From contig NZ_VORB01000004.1 of the NCBI RefSeq assembly GCF_007995015.1, positions 186,001-250,000 of the forward strand: a stretch of DNA of 64,000 nt, written 5' to 3'. The notes under the pieces are model-generated. The model made no database searches. It was given only the letters and a program-made list of their open reading frames with translations, and was not told the DNA's origin. This document shows, piece after piece, positions 42,501-51,955 of the stretch. A program made the translations under genes and the position numbers. The stretch comes from Luteibaculum oceani (lineage in GTDB: Bacteria; Bacteroidota; Bacteroidia; Flavobacteriales_D; Luteibaculaceae). Positions within the stretch are counted from its first letter, which is position 1; each line of letters starts with the position of its first letter.

Positions 42501-44802
42501 TAATGATAGCGAAACACTGATTTTAAAGGAAATTAGTTATCCAGAGGGTTGTACAATGGTAATGAATAAGCAGATTAATGTCACCCTTGAGGAAGCTCCA
42601 GGCCTTAGTTTTGAGCTTATTTCACCAGATATAATTTGTTCGGATAACCAAGCAACTGCAGATATCAGGTTTAACTTAAATCCTGCTAATGCCAGCGGTA
42701 AAATTATTTTCGAGGTTAACGGGTTCCAATTCCCAGAGGAACCTCAAATCTCAAATGATTCGGTAATTACCGTAAATGCGATTTCAGGCGGACAAAACAC
42801 CTTCAAAATCAGAAAGTATATTTCGCTGCCAAAAACCTGTTCCTACGCGATAGACTTTGGTACAGCAGATTTTTACAACTTCCAAGAACCTCAGGTTTCT
42901 TTTGATGTAAACAACAACAAAATATGTCGTGGAGATACGGCGTACATCCCCGTTTTTGTAAACAGTTCAGATAGCCTTGTGGTAGAGTACAGCATAAATG
43001 GAGCTAAAAAGAGTTTTGTAACCGATAGAGATACTCTATTACCCGTAAAAGAAGATTTAGATTTCTTGTTTAGTATCGATTCGGCCTACTACGCTGGTGG
43101 TTCTGGTTGTGGTAAATTAATTGGATTAAGTCAAACCATAGAGGTTAAAGACCCTATTAATTTTAACATCTCACCAGTTAAAAACGACTGTAAAGGTGAA
43201 TCTAATGGTTCTATAATTTTAAGTGCCGACGGGGAAAACACCACCTTTAGTTTGGACGGAAGTACGTTTTTCACCAGAACTTCATTTAATAACCTACCAT
43301 CCGGCACCTACACCGTTTTCGCTAAAGCAGAAAGTGGTTGCGTTTCGGTACGTAGTGCTACCATAGAAAACAAATCTAATTTAGAAATTGGGGTGGATAT
43401 TGATCCAACCACCTGCGGAAACATAAATGGAACATTAAAAGTAACCGCTGATCTGGGTAATGAGCCTTATCATGTTATTGTGAACGGTAACGAAGTTCAA
43501 AATGGCCAGTTATTGGAAAATCTAAATCCAGGGGTTTACCAAATTTATGCCTACGATAACCTTACCTGCGAGGTAAGAGATACAGTTATTATAGACGATT
43601 CGGAAGGTGTTGATTTTGCATTCAGTGAAAATGGCCCATTGCGTTGTGATTTTCCTGATGCTGGAAAAATTGTTGTTACTCCAAATGGAGGCTCTGGAAA
43701 CTATGTCTACCAATTAAACAACTTACAACCTCAAACCGATTCAATTTTTGCGGGGTTATATGCGCAATTCTACAACGTTAAGGTAATTGACACGCTTGAT
43801 GGTTGTACCAAGGAAAAGAGAATAAGAATTAAACCTGAAGTACCTTTCTTTTTCAACGCTAAAATACTTAGAGGATTAAATTGTAGCTACTCTAAAGATG
43901 GTCGTGTACAGGCTTTGGCCGAAAATAATGGAACCACATACCTATTCTCATTAGACGGAATAAATTATTCATCCCAAGATGTGTTCACTAAGGTTGGAGC
44001 AGGTCAGTTTACCCTTTTTGCCAAAGAGTTAGATGGATGTAGAAGAGAACAAGACTTTGGATTTAAGATGGAAGCACCAGCACCTATTGTAAGCGAAGTA
44101 ATTTACACAGAGGATGTGGAATGCTGGAATGGAAAAGAAGGCGTAGTAGCCCTATCTGCTTCGGGTGGAAATGGAGACCCTTTCTCCTTTAAAACTGCCA
44201 CCACTTCCGGATTTAAATCCTCACCGGTGTTTAGCAATTTAGGTCAAGGAACGCATGAATTTGTTGTTCAGGATTTAAAGAAATGTACCGACACCATTCG
44301 AGTTAAAATTAACGGCCCGGATACCACGGTAATTTCTGTTACTAAATTAGATTCGGCTAATGGAAAATTAACCATTAGAATTAACGCTACCAACACCTTC
44401 CTGCAAACCTTCTACAGCATAGATGGCGGAAACAATTTTAATACGAACAACATATTCTCCGGGTTAGAACCAGGCACCTATAATATTGTTGTTAAGGATC
44501 AAAAAGGTTGTGAAACAGTTTATACTCTAAACCTAACGCTAGTAGGGATTAATGAAACTGTTGCACTGGAACAAGAATATAAGGTTTATCCAAATCCATT
44601 CGAGAACGAGCTATATATTGAGTGGACAAACCCAGGATTCGACAAAGACCAAGTTTACCTTTATGACATGGGCGGACGCGTAATTCATTTTGACACAGAA
44701 AAATCAAATCAAAGATTGAGTATACGAAGTAACAACCCATTAAAACCAGGTGTTTACATCCTTAAAATTGGAAATCAAACGCACCGAGTTATAAAGCAGT
44801 AA
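39529..44802 (+). CDS. Giant T9SS surface protein with SprB-like and Ig-like repeats
   Basis: The protein has 1757 residues and starts at a GTG. A signal peptide (about 1-22) precedes a Cys-rich N-terminal region. Many PKD/Ig-like modules follow, with recurring text such as CxGxxxxL, SFEWTGPGVSSPN and GTYxF. From ~1200 onwards at least five SprB-like repeats occur (for example FPDAGKIVVTPNGGSGNYVY with a following DTLDGC). The C-terminal ~80 residues are a type A sorting domain (YKVYPNPFENELYIEW, LYDMGGRVI, GVYILKIGNQ). SprB-like proteins act as surface adhesins, in some species for gliding motility. It follows the lamin-tail gene on the same strand after a 238-nt gap. Confidence 0.85.
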   Translation: MKRVLKLTLSIVFALVAVASYGQCDLQVEIKANPGTDLCLGESVQITAVTNQEVEIPENCGPAATVGCVDGSIPFTATLGGGTNINAQGNSLPDVFGDVNEGQIRSQIIYRAEEIIAQGFEGGKINGMEMELATILSNGQIPNLEIKMACVSDQEFNGGFYTGALTTVFNNKSYTLGTGYNTFNFDQAYDWNGQDNILIEVCVYVQSGQAGNIKAYTKDQTLAYPAVRVARKILSDGTCAFTDNARNSNQRPNTKFLACKPQLKDFTYSWTPTNDLSDPSARDPFANPTADQTYTVSVFETANPGCVATDNITIKVIDPGNFTPSANTPLCEGDALVLSSNTAADGYLWLGPDGFTSTSANPIINNVGQNNEGTYQVFVDVGFCKASKTIDVDVESLLSSGQVLPDPVLCNNNDQFNLFSLLSAYDQNATSQWTDNNGSGVLNGSIIRPSDIPDNQLPQTFTYTYSLSNTCGTQSSTVSVTINPAPKAGDDGNTIVCNKDSTFIDLNNLLQGNPDGGGTWRDASNTGLLSPQGTVNFFEYNPGTYTFYYKVVGPGACKADSAKVDVTVKDFKVAGNGGSTRICKGTAIGLEDYLSDHDPNGVWLDTDNSGGLVSATTGVFNSANVAPGSYTFTYFVDNEDPCPDQSTTVEVEITKKPEIVNANTFCNASETFYQVTFEVRDGDPNTLDASVIADGITYGFNLTQQGGLWIFTSDPIPEGEEVEITIWDADNCGTSSYSIRKRCGCATDAGVINVSQIEDICEGSFYTINYIGGFIDDGDDIFEFILHDGPGTTIGTIYDRNRTGTFGFVPGLVEGQTYYVSVIAGDKIPNKNEVDLNDDCLDVRAGQPIRFIRLPQPDLTITPDTACIGANVNVKASNIAGPGVSFEWTGPGVSSPNLEFDILGLAPENVGTYNFIVNKSICRDTFQVDLAAFPVPQVNVPTNFTACANVLDSIPLNLGNVQEGSARFQTGTFQIIDLPIVAGENYLRRTFNDSETLILKEISYPEGCTMVMNKQINVTLEEAPGLSFELISPDIICSDNQATADIRFNLNPANASGKIIFEVNGFQFPEEPQISNDSVITVNAISGGQNTFKIRKYISLPKTCSYAIDFGTADFYNFQEPQVSFDVNNNKICRGDTAYIPVFVNSSDSLVVEYSINGAKKSFVTDRDTLLPVKEDLDFLFSIDSAYYAGGSGCGKLIGLSQTIEVKDPINFNISPVKNDCKGESNGSIILSADGENTTFSLDGSTFFTRTSFNNLPSGTYTVFAKAESGCVSVRSATIENKSNLEIGVDIDPTTCGNINGTLKVTADLGNEPYHVIVNGNEVQNGQLLENLNPGVYQIYAYDNLTCEVRDTVIIDDSEGVDFAFSENGPLRCDFPDAGKIVVTPNGGSGNYVYQLNNLQPQTDSIFAGLYAQFYNVKVIDTLDGCTKEKRIRIKPEVPFFFNAKILRGLNCSYSKDGRVQALAENNGTTYLFSLDGINYSSQDVFTKVGAGQFTLFAKELDGCRREQDFGFKMEAPAPIVSEVIYTEDVECWNGKEGVVALSASGGNGDPFSFKTATTSGFKSSPVFSNLGQGTHEFVVQDLKKCTDTIRVKINGPDTTVISVTKLDSANGKLTIRINATNTFLQTFYSIDGGNNFNTNNIFSGLEPGTYNIVVKDQKGCETVYTLNLTLVGINETVALEQEYKVYPNPFENELYIEWTNPGFDKDQVYLYDMGGRVIHFDTEKSNQRLSIRSNNPLKPGVYILKIGNQTHRVIKQ

Positions 44803-44824
44803 ACAAAATTACTTTACCTAAAAT

Positions 44825-44860
44825 AAGCTGTCTGCATTTTCTGTAGGCAGCTTTTTTTTA
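44825..44860 (+). terminator. Terminator after the giant adhesin gene
   Basis: The imperfect stem AAGCTGTCTGCA/TGTAGGCAGCTT has a TTTTC loop and is followed by a run of eight T. The 3' end touches the convergent YkgJ gene stop. Confidence 0.8.
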
Positions 44861-45343
44861 CCCTAATTTCATTAGTTTCTCAAGAACCCGAACAACAATT
44901 GGGCATATTTTGGTGTTCTCCAAATTCATCTCCTGATACTTTCTAAAATTGGAATCATCCGTATGGGGATATTCTCTACAGGCGTTAGGCCTATCCTCAT
45001 AAATACAACATTTATTATCTGGACCTAAAAACCTACATGGCGATTGGTTGAAAACAAAGTCTCCATCCTCATCTAACTCCAAAAAGCCCTGAACAAACTT
45101 TGATCGGGTAACGCCAATTGCTTTTGCCAGTCTGTCGAATTCCTCATTTTCAACCAGAGCTGGGGTAGTTTTACAGCAATTAGCACATTCTAAACAATTT
45201 ATCTCCTTCTCTACCTCAGCATGCACCTCAAGGATTTGCCTCGGCGAAGGACTATTGGATTTAGCCAACACCCCAAGAAAGGCCTTAAATTCCTTCTTCT
45301 TCTTTGCTCCTCTTTCTAATATTTCCCTATAATCTTTATGCAT
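44858..45343 (-). CDS. YkgJ family cysteine-cluster protein
   Basis: This 161-residue protein has clustered cysteines in the pattern CLECANCCKTTP near 55-66, then CRFLGPDNKCCIYEDRPNAC near 103-122 and a last Cys near 147. This matches the zinc- or iron-chelating YkgJ/FliB-like family (PF03692). The N-terminal ~45 residues are helical and charged. The family binds metal through these cysteines but has no settled physiological role. It is convergent with the adhesin gene and stands alone. Confidence 0.9.
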   Translation of the reverse strand: MHKDYREILERGAKKKKEFKAFLGVLAKSNSPSPRQILEVHAEVEKEINCLECANCCKTTPALVENEEFDRLAKAIGVTRSKFVQGFLELDEDGDFVFNQSPCRFLGPDNKCCIYEDRPNACREYPHTDDSNFRKYQEMNLENTKICPIVVRVLEKLMKLG

Positions 45344-45455
45344 AAGCCATAAAACTGAAGGAAAGATCCCTTCATCCGATTAGCCAGCGCAATTAACAGA
45401 AAAACAGAACAATAGCGAGTTTTATCGATAGTTTAATAGCTACAATAGATAAACC

Positions 45456-46976
45456 GTGCTGACGCCCTCGAAACATGTTGATTATACTATCAAAATCGGG
45501 TTTCAGAACTTCGAAGTGGATGCTATTGCCCTGAATTTACTTCCTGATTTTTCCAAACCAGTTCAAAATTTAGTCAAGCGGTCCTTTGAAAAAGATGAAG
45601 GCCAATTTTTAATTCTTATCGATGAGAAAAAAATTCTCCTTAACAATGCCTTGGCCGAAGACCTACTACCCAACCAAAAACAACAGAGTACAGAGGATGT
45701 AATAAATTACCTCAACACCCATCTCCCCTTTGGCCTAACCAACTTCATACTAGAATCACTAAAAACTGGAAAAAGTATTCGGAGCGATTTAAAAGGAAAC
45801 AGCAATCACATCCACTTTGAGTTATCTATTCAACAAGTAATCCCGCAAAAGGTAATCCTGGGTAGATTAATTGGAAAGTCGCTAGAAATTGAACCTAATT
45901 TCTTCAATCTCCATTTTAATATATCGCTTATTAGTGAGGTAATTTTAGACCGGAAGGGAAGATTAATACACTTGAATGAGAAAGCCGACTCTTTATTGAT
46001 TAGCCCAAATATTGAAAGAGATAATATTAAATGCATAGAGTTAATACACCCAGAGGACAGGCCCAAGTTTTGCGAGAATTTTTCAGCTTTGGTTCAAAAT
46101 AAAGTTCGGGCGGCCCAATTTGTTGCAAAAATCATTTCGGAAACCAGAGATGCCATACAACCCAGCTTGTTCATCTTGGAACCTTTATCCCCTTTTGATC
46201 AGCTCTATTCCTGCCACATTGTAGACATATCTTACTTAAAGAAAACCGAGGATTTACTTTTAAATGAAAATCAGAAACATTACGATACTATTGCCGCTTT
46301 AGAACTTAAAAACAGGCAACTCGTAGACTTTAATAACATTATAAGCCATAATTTAAGAACTCCAGCGGGTAACATTCAGATGTTGTGTAACCTACTCCGC
46401 ATTGCAGAAAATAAGGAGGAACAAGAACAGTGGCTCTCAGGAATTGAAAGAGCAAGTAACAATTTGCTAGAAACGTTAGACAACCTCCTTGATTTCATCA
46501 AATTAGCTGCCGTTGGAAAAGGAGGATTCAAACGCATTGACGTGACTAATATTTTCAATGCCTGCCTTGAAAAAGTCTCAGCACAAATAGATGAGATAAA
46601 ACCCATTATTACTGCTGATTTTGAGGCCGCATCCACCATTTGTTATCCCCACGTTTACTTAGAAAGCATCTTCGACAACTTCCTGTCCAACTCATTCAAA
46701 TACAGACAATTAGACAAACCGCTTTGCATCTCAGTAAAATTAGAACTTACTCATGGAGCCCCGGTCTTGGTCTACGCCGATAACGGCTCGGGTATAGACC
46801 TTGAGAAAAATGGAGATAAACTATTCAAGTTAAACGCTACGTTTACCAATCACCCGGAAGCTAAAGGCTTCGGTCTCTTTATGATCAAACGGCAAGTTGA
46901 GTCAGTAGGTGGTACTATTGCTTGTGAGAGTGCTCGAAACAAAGGATGTAAATTTGTTGTAAAACTGCACCCTTAG
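45456..46976 (+). CDS. Soluble PAS-type sensor histidine kinase
   Basis: The protein has 506 residues, starts at a GTG and has no membrane segment, so it is probably cytosolic. Residues ~155-265 look like a PAS domain (SEVILDRKGRLIHLNEKADS, IELIHPEDRPKF). The phosphoacceptor is His298 in IISHNLRTPAGN, an HNLRTP-type H-box. The catalytic domain has the N box FDNFLSNSFKY, the G1 box YADNGSGIDLEKNG, and G2 AKGFGLFMIKRQVESVGG. The residue after His is Asn rather than Glu/Asp, common in Bacteroidota kinases. No response regulator is adjacent. The nearest one is at 55336. Confidence 0.88.
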   Translation: MLTPSKHVDYTIKIGFQNFEVDAIALNLLPDFSKPVQNLVKRSFEKDEGQFLILIDEKKILLNNALAEDLLPNQKQQSTEDVINYLNTHLPFGLTNFILESLKTGKSIRSDLKGNSNHIHFELSIQQVIPQKVILGRLIGKSLEIEPNFFNLHFNISLISEVILDRKGRLIHLNEKADSLLISPNIERDNIKCIELIHPEDRPKFCENFSALVQNKVRAAQFVAKIISETRDAIQPSLFILEPLSPFDQLYSCHIVDISYLKKTEDLLLNENQKHYDTIAALELKNRQLVDFNNIISHNLRTPAGNIQMLCNLLRIAENKEEQEQWLSGIERASNNLLETLDNLLDFIKLAAVGKGGFKRIDVTNIFNACLEKVSAQIDEIKPIITADFEAASTICYPHVYLESIFDNFLSNSFKYRQLDKPLCISVKLELTHGAPVLVYADNGSGIDLEKNGDKLFKLNATFTNHPEAKGFGLFMIKRQVESVGGTIACESARNKGCKFVVKLHP

Positions 46977-47014
46977 TCCTTGAAATCTATGCCGCCGTGC
47001 GTTAAATTGGCGGA

Positions 47015-50000
47015 ATGGATAAGAATCTTATCGTTTACAACGCCTCGGCAGGATCTGGAAAAACTTACACCCTCGTTTTGGAATACCTTAAACTTTGTTT
47101 AGAATATCCCGCCAATGGATTTAAACGAAGCCTAGCCATAACCTTTACCAATAAGGCAGCAGAGGAACTTGCTACACGGGTTATTTCCTCCTTAACCGAA
47201 CTGTCGAAACCAAATTCAACACACGATTATTTAGATAGTCTCACCAAACACTTTGAAATATCAGAACTTGAATTGCAAGAACGCGCTAAAGAGGCACTGC
47301 AAAATATTCTGCATGATTACAGCAATTTGGCAATTTCAACGATAGATAGTTTTACCACCAAGTTACTTAGACCATTTGCCTTAGATTTAGGACTGCCCCC
47401 AGAATACGAAATATCCCTTAGAGAAAAAGAAATTCAAAAGGAAATAGCCAAAAGGGTACTTAGAAAATCCATACAGGAAAAAGAAATAAATGATGTAATT
47501 GTTAGATGGATTGAGCAAACGGCAAGCAACGAAAAAAAGACCCTAAAAATAGGCTCCAGTTTAGAACGGTTCATAGGATTATACTTTAGTGAAAATTCCA
47601 GATTTTCTGTTTTAGAGCTAAAAAACAGCGGGGTACTTTCCAAAGGATTTAACGGAAAGGCCTTGTTTGAGAAAGAAAAAGCAATTCGGGAACAGTACAA
47701 AGAATTAGGAAAGCAAATTCTAGAGTTCATGAAGCTGAACGCTCTAGATATCGACCATTTTAAAGGTAAAAGTAGAAGCGGTATAATAGGTTTATTGGGA
47801 AACTTACAGGGAGGAAGCGCACCTGTCTTTACAAGCAATACCGAAAAAATGTTTAGCAATGGTGAATATTTTCAAAAAGGACTTGAATCGCTAAACCCTG
47901 AATTTCATAACATCCTAAGTCGTGTCGATGATTTAAACAATACATTCGGCAAAGACCTAATACTATTTGAGGAGTTAAACAAAAACTTGATTTTCATAGA
48001 TCTAGCTCGAATTATTGACAAGGAGTTAGAGCAGTATAACCGCGAAACTAACACGGTTCTACTTAAACAAATTTCGGGTAGAATTAGTGAAATAATTGAG
48101 AACAACCCTACGCCCTTTATTTTTGAACGTATCGGCGCTCGATACAGCAACATTTTAATTGATGAATTTCAAGATACCTCGGTAATCCAATGGCAAAACC
48201 TCCTTCCACTTATTGCTAATTGCCTATCCACCAACGGAAAGGTAATCTTAGTGGGAGATCCCAAACAGGCAATTTATAGGTTTAGGGGTGGGGAATTAAT
48301 GCAAATGGTGAGCCTACCCGATATTAATCCCGACCCATATCCCGAAAAAAACAAACTTCTTAAACCCCTTCTGGCCCAATCCATAAAAAAGGAAGGACTA
48401 AAAAGTAATTTTAGAAGCGGAAAAAACATTGTTGAATTTAATAACTCCTTACTTCAGGAATTAGCCCCATTCTTAGGTGAACCATTGAGCGCATACTATA
48501 AAGAAGGAATTCAGCAGGCGGCACAGGACTTCCCTGGAATGGTTAGGGTATTTTTCCCCGACGACGGCGAAAGCAAAGCCAATTTTACCAGCTCGGAAAT
48601 TGGTGAAACCCACTATGAAAACTTTCTAAAGAGTAGTGTACTCGATGCCCACGCCGCCGGGGTGCCACTTTCAGATATCTGCGTACTCTGTTTCAGTAAA
48701 AAGGAAATCATTCGATTTAGAAACTTCCTGGAGAAAGAGGGAATACCAAGTACAACGGCCGATGACGACCTTCTTTTACTTAGTCCTGATATTTTATTTT
48801 TTAGAAAGGTATTAGAGTTTAAAACCCATCCCCTTAACCGGGAAAAGGCTTTTGATGCACTGAATCAATTGAAAATTATTTCGCCTCAAATCGACCTCCA
48901 AAAAATTTGGTTGGATGTGCATGAACAACAGACTCCAATAACCAAAAACTACAAATCAGAAATTTTAATTGATTTTTTCGGGTTGGATTATTCCAGAGAA
49001 CCCGCGCATGAAATCATTCAATTATCGGAGCGATTTTTAATTGAAACGCAGACATCCACCTTCTCAACTTTCCTGGAATTAATAAATAACTACACCGAAA
49101 AAAATGGATCCTGGAGCCCAGGATTAATTGATTTTTTATCCAACGAGGAAGATGAATTGAGAAAAAATGAATCACGTGACAATGCGGTGCAATTTCTTAC
49201 CATGCATAAGAGTAAAGGACTAGATTTTCAAACGGTTATCTTACCCTTGCTAGATCCTTCAAAGAACAAGAGCAACCCGGAAATAGCTTGGATGAAGACT
49301 CCAAGAGAAAGCTTAATTGTGGACTACTTGCCGTCTATTCCAGTTTCGATAAAAAAAATGGATGGATTATTAACACACGAATCCCATGCCAATTTTGTTG
49401 CTGACCAAAAGCACAAATCGCTTATCGATGACACCAACCTTTTGTATGTTTCTTTGACCCGAGCCGTAAGAAACCTCTGCATTTGTGCTCCCAAAAATAA
49501 ATCCAATGAAATTTTCGGTTTCTTTCGTGGTATTCTAGAAAGGAAATTAAACCCAGATGAACAGGTAAATTTCACATATCAAATTGGAGAATGGAGTTTT
49601 ATGGAAGGCAGAAAAATCGAAGAATCGGAATATTCCGTAACCGTAAACAACAAAAAGCCAACACCAAATTCCTTTCCACTTATTCCGCACATGCACTCCA
49701 GTGCAAGTAAACGCGGTGAGTTATTACACGAACTCTTTGGGTATTATATTCCGGGTTCTTCATTTGATGGTTACCACAAAAAGCTTCCAACAACACTTGC
49801 AACACAAATAACCACAGATGAGTTAAAGGAATTTCATCAAAATTTAGCGCAACTCCTCGATGCAGAACTAACGGAACCTGTAGAACAAACTTTAGTGGAA
49901 AGGGAGTTTATTCACGAGAATGAAATTCTACGTCCAGACCGAATAGATATTTCCCAGAATAAAGTGTTAGTATCGGATTTAAAAACTGGGCAAAGTGATG

Positions 50001-50122
50001 CTAGCCACATAAATCAAATCAAAGCGTATCTTCGCTGTGCGTCTTTAGTCTTTAAGAAAGAAACCCTCGGTGTTTTAATTTACACCGATTCAAAAGAAAA
50101 AGTCTTGATCCATGAATATTAA
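47015..50122 (+). CDS. AddA/RexA-like UvrD helicase-nuclease
   Basis: This 1035-residue SF1A helicase has Walker A ASAGSGKTYTL near 10-20, motif II LIDEFQDTS (Asp382-Glu383), motif III/IV VGDPKQAIYRFRGG and motif VI YVSLTRAVRNL. A C-terminal RecB-type nuclease has RPDRID and then SDLKTGQ with Asp988 and Lys990. It is the helicase-nuclease subunit of a double-strand-break resection complex that loads RecA. The probable partner, an AddB-like nuclease, lies 2.4 kb downstream on the same strand, separated by GNAT, reductase, a small reverse gene and TPR. It overlaps the GNAT gene by 11 nt. Confidence 0.88.
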   Translation: MDKNLIVYNASAGSGKTYTLVLEYLKLCLEYPANGFKRSLAITFTNKAAEELATRVISSLTELSKPNSTHDYLDSLTKHFEISELELQERAKEALQNILHDYSNLAISTIDSFTTKLLRPFALDLGLPPEYEISLREKEIQKEIAKRVLRKSIQEKEINDVIVRWIEQTASNEKKTLKIGSSLERFIGLYFSENSRFSVLELKNSGVLSKGFNGKALFEKEKAIREQYKELGKQILEFMKLNALDIDHFKGKSRSGIIGLLGNLQGGSAPVFTSNTEKMFSNGEYFQKGLESLNPEFHNILSRVDDLNNTFGKDLILFEELNKNLIFIDLARIIDKELEQYNRETNTVLLKQISGRISEIIENNPTPFIFERIGARYSNILIDEFQDTSVIQWQNLLPLIANCLSTNGKVILVGDPKQAIYRFRGGELMQMVSLPDINPDPYPEKNKLLKPLLAQSIKKEGLKSNFRSGKNIVEFNNSLLQELAPFLGEPLSAYYKEGIQQAAQDFPGMVRVFFPDDGESKANFTSSEIGETHYENFLKSSVLDAHAAGVPLSDICVLCFSKKEIIRFRNFLEKEGIPSTTADDDLLLLSPDILFFRKVLEFKTHPLNREKAFDALNQLKIISPQIDLQKIWLDVHEQQTPITKNYKSEILIDFFGLDYSREPAHEIIQLSERFLIETQTSTFSTFLELINNYTEKNGSWSPGLIDFLSNEEDELRKNESRDNAVQFLTMHKSKGLDFQTVILPLLDPSKNKSNPEIAWMKTPRESLIVDYLPSIPVSIKKMDGLLTHESHANFVADQKHKSLIDDTNLLYVSLTRAVRNLCICAPKNKSNEIFGFFRGILERKLNPDEQVNFTYQIGEWSFMEGRKIEESEYSVTVNNKKPTPNSFPLIPHMHSSASKRGELLHELFGYYIPGSSFDGYHKKLPTTLATQITTDELKEFHQNLAQLLDAELTEPVEQTLVEREFIHENEILRPDRIDISQNKVLVSDLKTGQSDASHINQIKAYLRCASLVFKKETLGVLIYTDSKEKVLIHEY

Positions 50123-50558
50123 AATTGTTCCCTTTCAAAATCTTGCTTTAGAAGAACTGTACAACATCTTAAAATTGAGATCAGAAATTTTTGTGGTTGA
50201 ACAAGACTGCATTTACAACGATCCTGATGGTGCCGATCTAGACGCTCATCACCTAATAGCATCGGAGAAGGGTAAAATAATTGGAACAGCAAGGATTTTT
50301 GCCCCTGGGATAAAACACGAAGAGTCTAGCTTCGGTAGGCTGGGTATTCTTGAAGACTACCGAGAAAGAGGGTACGCCCATGATTTAGTAAAGGAAATCC
50401 ACTCCTTTATTAAACAACAACATGGAAATGTACCGGTTAGAATTGAAGCGCAAGTTCACTTACGTGCATTTTATTCAAGACACGGTTATGTTGCCGAAGG
50501 AGCGTCCTATAACCTAGACGACATTGAGCATATCCAAATGCTACGCCCAGGATTCTAA
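50112..50558 (+). CDS. ElaA-type GNAT acetyltransferase
   Basis: This 148-residue GNAT protein has LYNILKLRSEIFVVEQDCIYN near 17-37 and DLDAHHL, both ElaA signatures. The acetyl-CoA site is GRLGILEDYRERGYAHDLV, equivalent to the Q/RxxGxG/A loop. The late AFYSRHGYVAEG motif closes the fold. The substrate is unknown. The start lies within the last codons of the AddA-like gene, so the two are translationally coupled. A functional link to repair is not established. Confidence 0.88.
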   Translation: MNIKIVPFQNLALEELYNILKLRSEIFVVEQDCIYNDPDGADLDAHHLIASEKGKIIGTARIFAPGIKHEESSFGRLGILEDYRERGYAHDLVKEIHSFIKQQHGNVPVRIEAQVHLRAFYSRHGYVAEGASYNLDDIEHIQMLRPGF

Positions 50559-50589
50559 GTATTAAATAATTAAAACCTTTACATAAAAC

Positions 50590-51639
50590 ATGTCACAAGC
50601 CTTTCACGAGCTTACGATAAAGAAAATAACCAGAGAAACGCCAAGTGCCGTTTCTATTTCATTTGACATCCCAGAAAGCCTAAAATCCACCTTCAGTTAT
50701 AAAAGTGGACAGTACATTACAGTTAAAAAGGAGGTGAACGGTGAAGAGGTGCGCAGATCGTACTCCATTTGCAGTTCACCCTATTTTAACGAAGCCCTAA
50801 CCATAGCCGTTAAAGAGGTTGAAAACGGGAAAATGTCACCTATCTTAAATAAGGAAATCAAAGAAGGAGAGGTTTTAACCGTATCTGAACCAGAAGGGAA
50901 TTTCGTTTTAAAACCAAAGACAAAATACTTGTCTCTGTTTGCCGGAGGCAGTGGCATCACTCCAATCATCGGTTTGCTAAAACAGGCACTTCACGAAGGA
51001 GTGAAGCATATCCACATGGTATATGCCAACACGAAAGAGGATGAAATTATTTTTAACTCAGAATTAGAACAATTACAGTCGCAATTCTCGGATAAAATTA
51101 CCATACACCATTTCTTGGAGGAGAATAATGGAGGGATTGCTGCAGAAACAGGAAGAATCTCAACGGAGTTTCTGGCAAAAGCCAAAAAGGTTAGAGCATT
51201 TCGCAAGGCCGAGCACTTTATTTGTGGACCGGGTCCAATGATGAAGTTTGTGGAAGAACAGCTTTTGCAACTTGGAATTAAATCAGACGCAATTAATTTA
51301 GAATACTTCGAAGCTCCTGAGGAGGAATTGGAGGACACCACTAGTGGAGAATTTTCTGGAGACGCCAAAGTGAAAGTAATTCTGGATGGCGTAACCACGG
51401 AATTAACCGTAAACGAAAAGGAAAATATATTGGGAGCAATGCTGAGTGCGGGGTTAGACGCACCATACTCTTGTCAGGGTGGTGTTTGTGCTACCTGTAG
51501 AGCCCTTGTAAGCAAAGGAGATGTTTACTTATCTCAAAACCTAGGGATTACTGACGGGGAAATTGATCAAGGTTATACCCTTACCTGCAGTTCTTACCCT
51601 CGCTCAAAAGAAATTGAAATCAATTTTGACGAGGCTTAA
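50590..51639 (+). CDS. PaaE/Hmp-like ferredoxin reductase with C-terminal 2Fe-2S domain
   Basis: The protein has 349 residues. The FAD-binding barrel includes RRSYSICSSPYFNE near 57-70. The NAD(P) domain has LFAGGSGITPIIGLL near 116-130 and ICGPGPMM. The C-terminal plant-type ferredoxin has SCQGGVCATCRALV with a later Cys in TLTCSSYP, completing four 2Fe-2S ligands. It passes electrons from NAD(P)H to an oxygenase or ferredoxin partner. Phenylacetyl-CoA oxygenase genes are not present, so PaaE itself cannot be claimed. Its last 20 nt overlap the reverse gene. Confidence 0.88.
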   Translation: MSQAFHELTIKKITRETPSAVSISFDIPESLKSTFSYKSGQYITVKKEVNGEEVRRSYSICSSPYFNEALTIAVKEVENGKMSPILNKEIKEGEVLTVSEPEGNFVLKPKTKYLSLFAGGSGITPIIGLLKQALHEGVKHIHMVYANTKEDEIIFNSELEQLQSQFSDKITIHHFLEENNGGIAAETGRISTEFLAKAKKVRAFRKAEHFICGPGPMMKFVEEQLLQLGIKSDAINLEYFEAPEEELEDTTSGEFSGDAKVKVILDGVTTELTVNEKENILGAMLSAGLDAPYSCQGGVCATCRALVSKGDVYLSQNLGITDGEIDQGYTLTCSSYPRSKEIEINFDEA

Positions 51640-51883
51640 TTTCCGTCTTACTACTTTTTATATCCTGAAGTAGCTCATTGAACTGTGTTTCAGTGAGCTC
51701 TTCAATTCCTTCGAAGTTTTGTTGAATTAGATCTTGGATAAACAGCCGTTCTGGATAGGTTTCTGCAACCACCAAAAACTGTTGATACTTAGCTCCAATA
51801 ATTTGAATTTCGAGAAATCGATCTTGCTCCAGAACCTTAAACAAGCGTAAATTGTTTGAATACTTGCGAAAAACTGGTTCCAT
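51620..51883 (-). CDS. Small hypothetical protein (87 aa)
   Basis: This 87-residue protein has no recognised family. The N-terminal half is beta-rich (LFKVLEQDRFLEIQIIGAKY, QQFLVVAETYPE) and the C-terminal half is helical and ends basic (KTEIKPRQN). It overlaps the convergent reductase gene by 20 nt and is divergent from the TPR gene (72-bp gap). Codon use looks normal for the window, and the frame fills the gap between two plus-strand genes, so it is probably real. Confidence 0.6.
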   Translation of the reverse strand: MEPVFRKYSNNLRLFKVLEQDRFLEIQIIGAKYQQFLVVAETYPERLFIQDLIQQNFEGIEELTETQFNELLQDIKSSKTEIKPRQN

Positions 51884-51955
51884 CCTACCTTAAATTTGCA
51901 TTGCAAAGTTCGGGATTATCTCGCAATTAAAACACAATCAGTCTTTTAACCCAAC